Source of the DNA: Oscillospiraceae bacterium
Lineage (GTDB): Bacteria; Bacillota_A; Clostridia; Oscillospirales; WRJC01
Length of the DNA stretch: 9,595 bases
NCBI GenBank assembly: GCA_009785015.1
Contig: WQXD01000126.1
Span: 1 to 9,595, forward strand
Reading direction: 5' to 3'
Part shown: positions 6,642 to 9,595 of the stretch, piece after piece
How the letters are laid out: every line of letters begins with the position of its first letter
How positions within the stretch are numbered: position 1 is the stretch's first letter
The notes under the pieces: model-generated
Told to the model about the DNA's origin: nothing
Database searches by the model: none
What the model saw: only the letters and a program-made list of their open reading frames with translations
Program-made: the position numbers and the translations under genes

Positions 6642-7148
6642 ATGGACTATATCATCGTAGAACAAACAAAAGAATATAAAAAACGAATCACATATGACCC
6701 AATAAAAAACTCATTTTCAGAAATGGAACATGATTGTATATTTCTTCATAGGGGTTTTACTCACCCGTATGGTTGGCTAAAAGGTTCGGGAACGCCGCCA
6801 GAGGAACATCTTGATGTTTTTTTGTTATCGCAAGAAAACTGTTCTCTTGGTGACGAGTTGCCAATAAAAATCGTTGGCATTTTCAAAAGAAGCGACGGCG
6901 ACCATAAATTGATAGCGATTTCACCCGAACGTGAGGAATTAGACTTTGCACAATTACCTGAAAATGAAAAAAACGACTTGCATAGGCTTTATCCTCGCGT
7001 CGGCGACGGAGAGGGTTGGTTCGGAGCAGAAACAGCAAAAGAAATAATAGCGGATTATATGACAAGTGGCAGGGTCAGAAAAACCCTTTATATATCCGAC
7101 CTCGACGATACATTTTGCCGATGTTCAAAGTCTGTGATGTGCGTGTAG
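6642..7148 (+). CDS. Divergent inorganic-pyrophosphatase-like protein with a foreign C-terminal tail
   Basis: Residues 1 to about 140 resemble family I soluble inorganic pyrophosphatase. YGWLKGSGTPPEEHLDVFLL aligns with the YGYI...DGDPxDVLV region, GDELPIKIVGIFKRSDGDHK with the PG...RPVGVLKM...DxK region, and a C-terminal LHRLYPRVGDGEGW follows. Compared with the E. coli enzyme, D70, D97, D102 and K104 seem kept, but D65 and D67 are replaced (PEEHLD) and K142 is lost, so activity is uncertain. The start at ATG 6642 is clear: GGAGGG at 6628-6633, eight bases upstream. The last 24 residues do not belong to this family: RKTLYISDLDDTF is the N-terminus of a HAD-type hydrolase, read in frame, followed by out-of-frame sequence to the stop. 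It is divergent from the fragment at 5869-6609. A functional core is possible. Confidence 0.6.
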   Translation: MDYIIVEQTKEYKKRITYDPIKNSFSEMEHDCIFLHRGFTHPYGWLKGSGTPPEEHLDVFLLSQENCSLGDELPIKIVGIFKRSDGDHKLIAISPEREELDFAQLPENEKNDLHRLYPRVGDGEGWFGAETAKEIIADYMTSGRVRKTLYISDLDDTFCRCSKSVMCV

Positions 7149-7252
7149 CCGTAGAAAACGCGCTTGATGAAATAAAGACCGCCGCTGATTATATATGCGA
7201 ATCGCATAACGAAGACGGCGTGGTGAAATGGATTGAAAACCACATAAAGTAA
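7077..7252 (+). pseudogene. Internally deleted Cof-type HAD hydrolase
   Basis: Two ends of one gene stand side by side with the middle gone. At 7077-7115 the frame reads RKTLYISDLDDTF, the start of a Cof-type HAD phosphatase with the DxD nucleophile motif. From about 7139 a different frame reads VAVENALDEIKTAADYICES, then HNEDGVVKWIENHIK to a stop at 7250-7252, which is the characteristic C-terminus of the same family (NA...K..ADY...N..DGV). Intact members have about 260-275 residues; only about 50 remain. The junction lies near 7116-7140 and shifts the frame. The N-terminal piece is read through from the pyrophosphatase-like gene. Confidence 0.8.
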
Positions 7253-7255
7253 ACT

Positions 7256-7276
7256 CTCCACGGTTAAAGCCGGGAG
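7256..7276. terminator. Hairpin between convergent genes; weak two-way terminator or IS-end remnant
   Basis: CTCC-A-CGG, loop TTAAAG, then CCGGGAG folds into a seven-base-pair stem with one bulged A (7260). It lies just after the HAD remnant stop (7252) and before the end of the opposing BatD gene (7307), where a terminator would be expected, but neither side has a proper run of T. Read on the minus strand, the stretch GAAGCTCCCGGCTTTAACCG resembles the right-end hairpin of IS200/IS605 elements, a weak look-alike only. Confidence 0.35.
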
Positions 7277-7306
7277 CTTCTTGCCGCCGTTCGTTGAAAT
7301 TGCGGT

Positions 7307-8965
7307 TCACCGGCAATCGCGGTAAATCTCCTTTATTTTGTTCTTCAAATGATTTCGGGCGTTTTTATCGTTTGTTTTTTCGGATTCCATATAGTCCATG
7401 ACTTCCGTTATTTTAAAAGCCAGATCAGAATCGGAAAAATTTTCCCGGACGGTACTTTTGGAATTGGCCTTCAAGCTGAAGTTATAGCAGGATTTTATCA
7501 TTGAATTGAACAAAAGATATATCTCATTTGTATCTTTCGCTGTTTTCAATTTTTTGTACATGGATTTCAGCGCCGGGTTCTGCTTTTTGTTTTTTGATAT
7601 ATATCGTATCAAACCGATTGAAAATATGACAAGCAAAACGAGTCCGGCGGATATAAAAAGCGCCGTTTCTTTTTTTATCTGAAATGTAAAGTAATCGTTT
7701 TTTGTTTCTGTGTATTTCACCTGATTGATTATAAGGGTCTCGTTTGCCGGAATCTGATTGCTGTTAATTGGCTGCGGCATATCGCCCAAAACCGTGACGG
7801 CGGCGCCCGGTATCTCCGCTTTTTCGTATTTTTCGGTGACAGAGTTGAAATATGATATGAAAATCGGGGATATTTCCAAAACGCCGTTTTTTTCCGGGAC
7901 CAAAATCGCCTCAAAATCCTTTTGGATATGGTATTTATTGTTTTCAAAGGATTCCACCGTGTTTTTTGAAGTCTCGTAAACCGAAAACCCCGGTATTTCC
8001 CCGACGATATCGTTTTTTAGTACGTCGAGATTACAATTGCCGGATAAATTGACGTACAAAATGAGCGAATCGCCGTAATTCAATTCATCGCGGCTGTAAC
8101 GGCTTGCAATTTGCAATTCTCCCACAATGCCCGAAAAATCATCGGGCCTCCCATCCGATGGAAGCGGTTTCAGAATAAATTCCTGTTCTTTGGTTTGCAG
8201 GTACACGGGGTTGGTTGAACGGAAAAAACCGAAACTGCTGTTGGTTATGACATTTACCTGAAAACTGAAGGACGGAATGATATACGAGCCGGTTTTGATT
8301 GGATCGATGATCAGGCGTTTTACTTCGTACTTGGCGTACCTTTCGCCGTCGAGATATACATATTCGGATTTCAATTGATTTTCCGGTATTTCCCTTACGA
8401 CTATGCCGTCCATGGAAAAATCGGCTAAAAATCCGTAACCGTCGATGCTGTAACGGGAATAAAGCTCATAGGTCAAGACGATTTTTTCGCCCGAATACGC
8501 TTGTTTGTGGGACAGAACTGTCAAAATAAACACATCCTGTAAAGCTTCGCCGCCGTTTTCGGCGGAACTATCGGCGATTTTTATTTCAAGCGCGTTGGTT
8601 TCGTAAATCTGCCCTTCGAATAATATATATGCCTTCAAGTTAAATTGCCCCGCGTTTTTTGGCATAACCGTATAATGATATGAGTTTTCGTATTCGGCCG
8701 CGCTGCCGATTATATTTGTCACCGAGCTTTGACTTTGGGAGAGAATATCGAAATTTTCAATCCCGTCAATGCCTATGATTTCGGCCCCTTGCGCGTTTCT
8801 CAGGGAAATGATGATATTTCCGCTGATACCTTTTTGTAAATTCAAGCTGTCCATATCGATCCGGAATACAAATCCGCTGTCCGCGTGGACGTGAATGTAC
8901 AACAGGGCGGCGATAATATATGCCGCGGCTATGTATATCATATATTTATGGGATTTACCATTCAT
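7307..8965 (-). CDS. batD: BatD, oxygen-tolerance family membrane protein
   Basis: A 552-residue BatD-family protein, a part of the Bat (Bacteroides aerotolerance) envelope complex; the exact molecular role of the family is unsettled. Residues 9-28 form the N-terminal signal or anchor (MIYIAAAYIIAALLYIHVHA). A long exported beta-sandwich region follows, with repeated strand patterns and Y-SGEKIVLTYELYSRYSI and YGDSLILYVNLSGN-like segments typical of BatD. A single membrane helix at about 435-457 (ALFISAGLVLLVIFSIGLI) and a charged, helical cytoplasmic tail of about 95 residues complete the protein. Length and architecture match full-size family members. Its ATG at 8965 overlaps the BatC-like gene by 11 bases, with GGAGGAG inside the upstream coding sequence as ribosome binding site, so translation is probably coupled. 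It converges on the HAD remnant. Confidence 0.88.
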   Translation of the reverse strand: MNGKSHKYMIYIAAAYIIAALLYIHVHADSGFVFRIDMDSLNLQKGISGNIIISLRNAQGAEIIGIDGIENFDILSQSQSSVTNIIGSAAEYENSYHYTVMPKNAGQFNLKAYILFEGQIYETNALEIKIADSSAENGGEALQDVFILTVLSHKQAYSGEKIVLTYELYSRYSIDGYGFLADFSMDGIVVREIPENQLKSEYVYLDGERYAKYEVKRLIIDPIKTGSYIIPSFSFQVNVITNSSFGFFRSTNPVYLQTKEQEFILKPLPSDGRPDDFSGIVGELQIASRYSRDELNYGDSLILYVNLSGNCNLDVLKNDIVGEIPGFSVYETSKNTVESFENNKYHIQKDFEAILVPEKNGVLEISPIFISYFNSVTEKYEKAEIPGAAVTVLGDMPQPINSNQIPANETLIINQVKYTETKNDYFTFQIKKETALFISAGLVLLVIFSIGLIRYISKNKKQNPALKSMYKKLKTAKDTNEIYLLFNSMIKSCYNFSLKANSKSTVRENFSDSDLAFKITEVMDYMESEKTNDKNARNHLKNKIKEIYRDCR

Positions 8966-9572
8966 TTTGCCCTTCTCCTCCGCTTACGACTTCCCGGTTG
9001 TTTTTCAAACTTTCTTCTTCCTGGTTTTCGAGCATCTGCAATATACGCTCGATAGCTTCCTCGTCCAATTCCTGATCGTTTTCCTCGTTTTCACTCCCCT
9101 GCTCTTCGCTTTCTTCTCCGTCATCTTGATTTTCTTCGGAATCCTGCTCTTCGTCTTCTTCATCGTCTTCCGAATCGTTATTTTCCTGCTCCGAATCTTC
9201 CGGCGCCGTTTCTATTTTTTCTTTTAACAGCTCATAATTATACTTCAGGGGCACATCTTGCGGGAATTTGGTTATACCTTCATAATATATCTGCAGCGCC
9301 TGGATATAACATTCCATTTTTTGTTCGTTATATTCCTCTTCATCTCCGAACGAATCGCCCGCCTTGAAAAAAATATTTCCGGAATTCAAATATTTTTCCG
9401 CGCAGTCTTCGGCTTTTTCGTAATATTCAAGCGCTTTTTCATATTCTTCAATCCGGTATGCCGCCTGCGCCGCGTTGAAATTTTTTATTTTATCTTCCCC
9501 TTTCGCGCCCAAAAGAAGCACAGCCAGCGATAAAACGGCGGTTATACCCGCTATTAACACAATTTTTTTCAT
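8955..9572 (-). CDS. batC: BatC-like TPR protein with a long acidic linker
   Basis: A 205-residue membrane-anchored protein. Residues 4-22 are one hydrophobic helix (IVLIAGITAVLSLAVLLLG). Residues 31-118 contain TPR-like helical pairs (NFNAAQAAYRIEEYEKALEY, then CYIQALQIYYEGITKFPQD). Residues 124-172 are an extremely acidic, Glu/Asp/Ser/Asn/Gln-rich disordered stretch. The end carries AIERILQMLENQEEESLKNN, the short helix typical of BatC/BatE-type proteins. In Bat operons this protein sits between the von Willebrand A genes and batD, exactly as here. The ATG at 9572 overlaps the stop of the upstream frame as ATGA, with AAAGGA as ribosome binding site. The acidic linker is coded by repeated GAA/GAG/GAT/AGC triplets, so it may vary in length between strains. 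The batC name is by position and architecture. Confidence 0.8.
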   Translation of the reverse strand: MKKIVLIAGITAVLSLAVLLLGAKGEDKIKNFNAAQAAYRIEEYEKALEYYEKAEDCAEKYLNSGNIFFKAGDSFGDEEEYNEQKMECYIQALQIYYEGITKFPQDVPLKYNYELLKEKIETAPEDSEQENNDSEDDEEDEEQDSEENQDDGEESEEQGSENEENDQELDEEAIERILQMLENQEEESLKNNREVVSGGEGQNEW

Positions 9573-9595
9573 ACAATTTTTTTCCTTTCGGGCAT
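9569..9595 (-). CDS. 3' end of the upstream gene, probably the vWA-domain BatB
   Basis: The frame entering from the right edge reads MPERKKIV and stops at TGA 9571-9569, sharing ATGA with the start of the BatC-like gene. Such a four-base overlap indicates tight operon coupling. From Bat operon order the product should be a BatA/BatB von Willebrand A membrane protein, and a short basic tail would fit, but eight residues prove nothing. Confidence 0.45.
   Translation of the reverse strand: MPERKKIV

Noticed and set aside
9100..9200. Triplet-rich tract as a possible tandem repeat locus
   Set aside because: The tract encodes acidic residues with mixed GAA/GAG/GAT/AGC codons and no fixed repeat unit; it is low-complexity coding sequence.
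8895..9227. Plus-strand frame rich in Phe, Leu, Ile and Val that looks like a membrane protein
   Set aside because: The hydrophobicity is the antisense reading of the Glu/Asp-rich linker of the BatC-like gene (GAA/GAG become TTC/CTC), a common artefact.

Overview
The window looks like a chromosomal segment of an anaerobic, low-to-medium G+C Bacillota, most likely a member of the Clostridia. The evidence is strong Shine-Dalgarno leaders (AGGAGG type), sigma-70/SigA-like promoters with 17-base spacers, a Clostridia-style carbohydrate-binding lipoprotein, and gene families common in that group. This assignment is inference from style, not from a marker gene. No rRNA, tRNA, CRISPR array or intact mobile element is visible.

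Layout. (1) Positions 1-2443 are read leftwards. They hold an AraC-family regulator (1544-2443), a secreted protein of unknown function (721-1407), a Nudix hydrolase (40-651) and the first codons of a further gene (1-11). (2) Positions 2444-2583 are a compact divergent promoter region. The AraC promoter and the promoter of an HD-domain hydrolase (2584-3159, rightwards) lie on the same 30 bases in opposite directions. (3) Positions 3160-3329 are intergenic but carry a decayed second copy of the 5' part of the secreted-protein gene and the promoter of the next operon. (4) Positions 3330-5880 are a two-gene operon: a Gfo/Idh/MocA oxidoreductase and an extracellular solute-binding lipoprotein, a sugar-related pair without permease genes in view. 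(5) Positions 5869-7252 look like a decay zone. It holds a fragment of an AGTFENC/YAPGVG-type protein on the minus strand, and on the plus strand a divergent pyrophosphatase-like gene whose 3' end is fused to an internally deleted HAD-family hydrolase. (6) Positions 7307-9595 are the distal part of a Bat (Bacteroides aerotolerance-type) operon read leftwards: the end of an upstream gene, then BatC-like TPR protein and BatD.

How the genes relate. The AraC/HD pair probably shares control through the overlapping promoters. The Gfo/SBP pair probably handles a sugar or sugar derivative. The Bat proteins form an envelope-associated complex with upstream von Willebrand A proteins that lie outside the window. 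I found no convincing new multi-gene system. The most informative signals are genome-rearrangement scars (the duplicated gene remnant near 3170-3289 and the collapsed HAD gene near 7077-7252) and the overlapping divergent promoter at 2500-2529.
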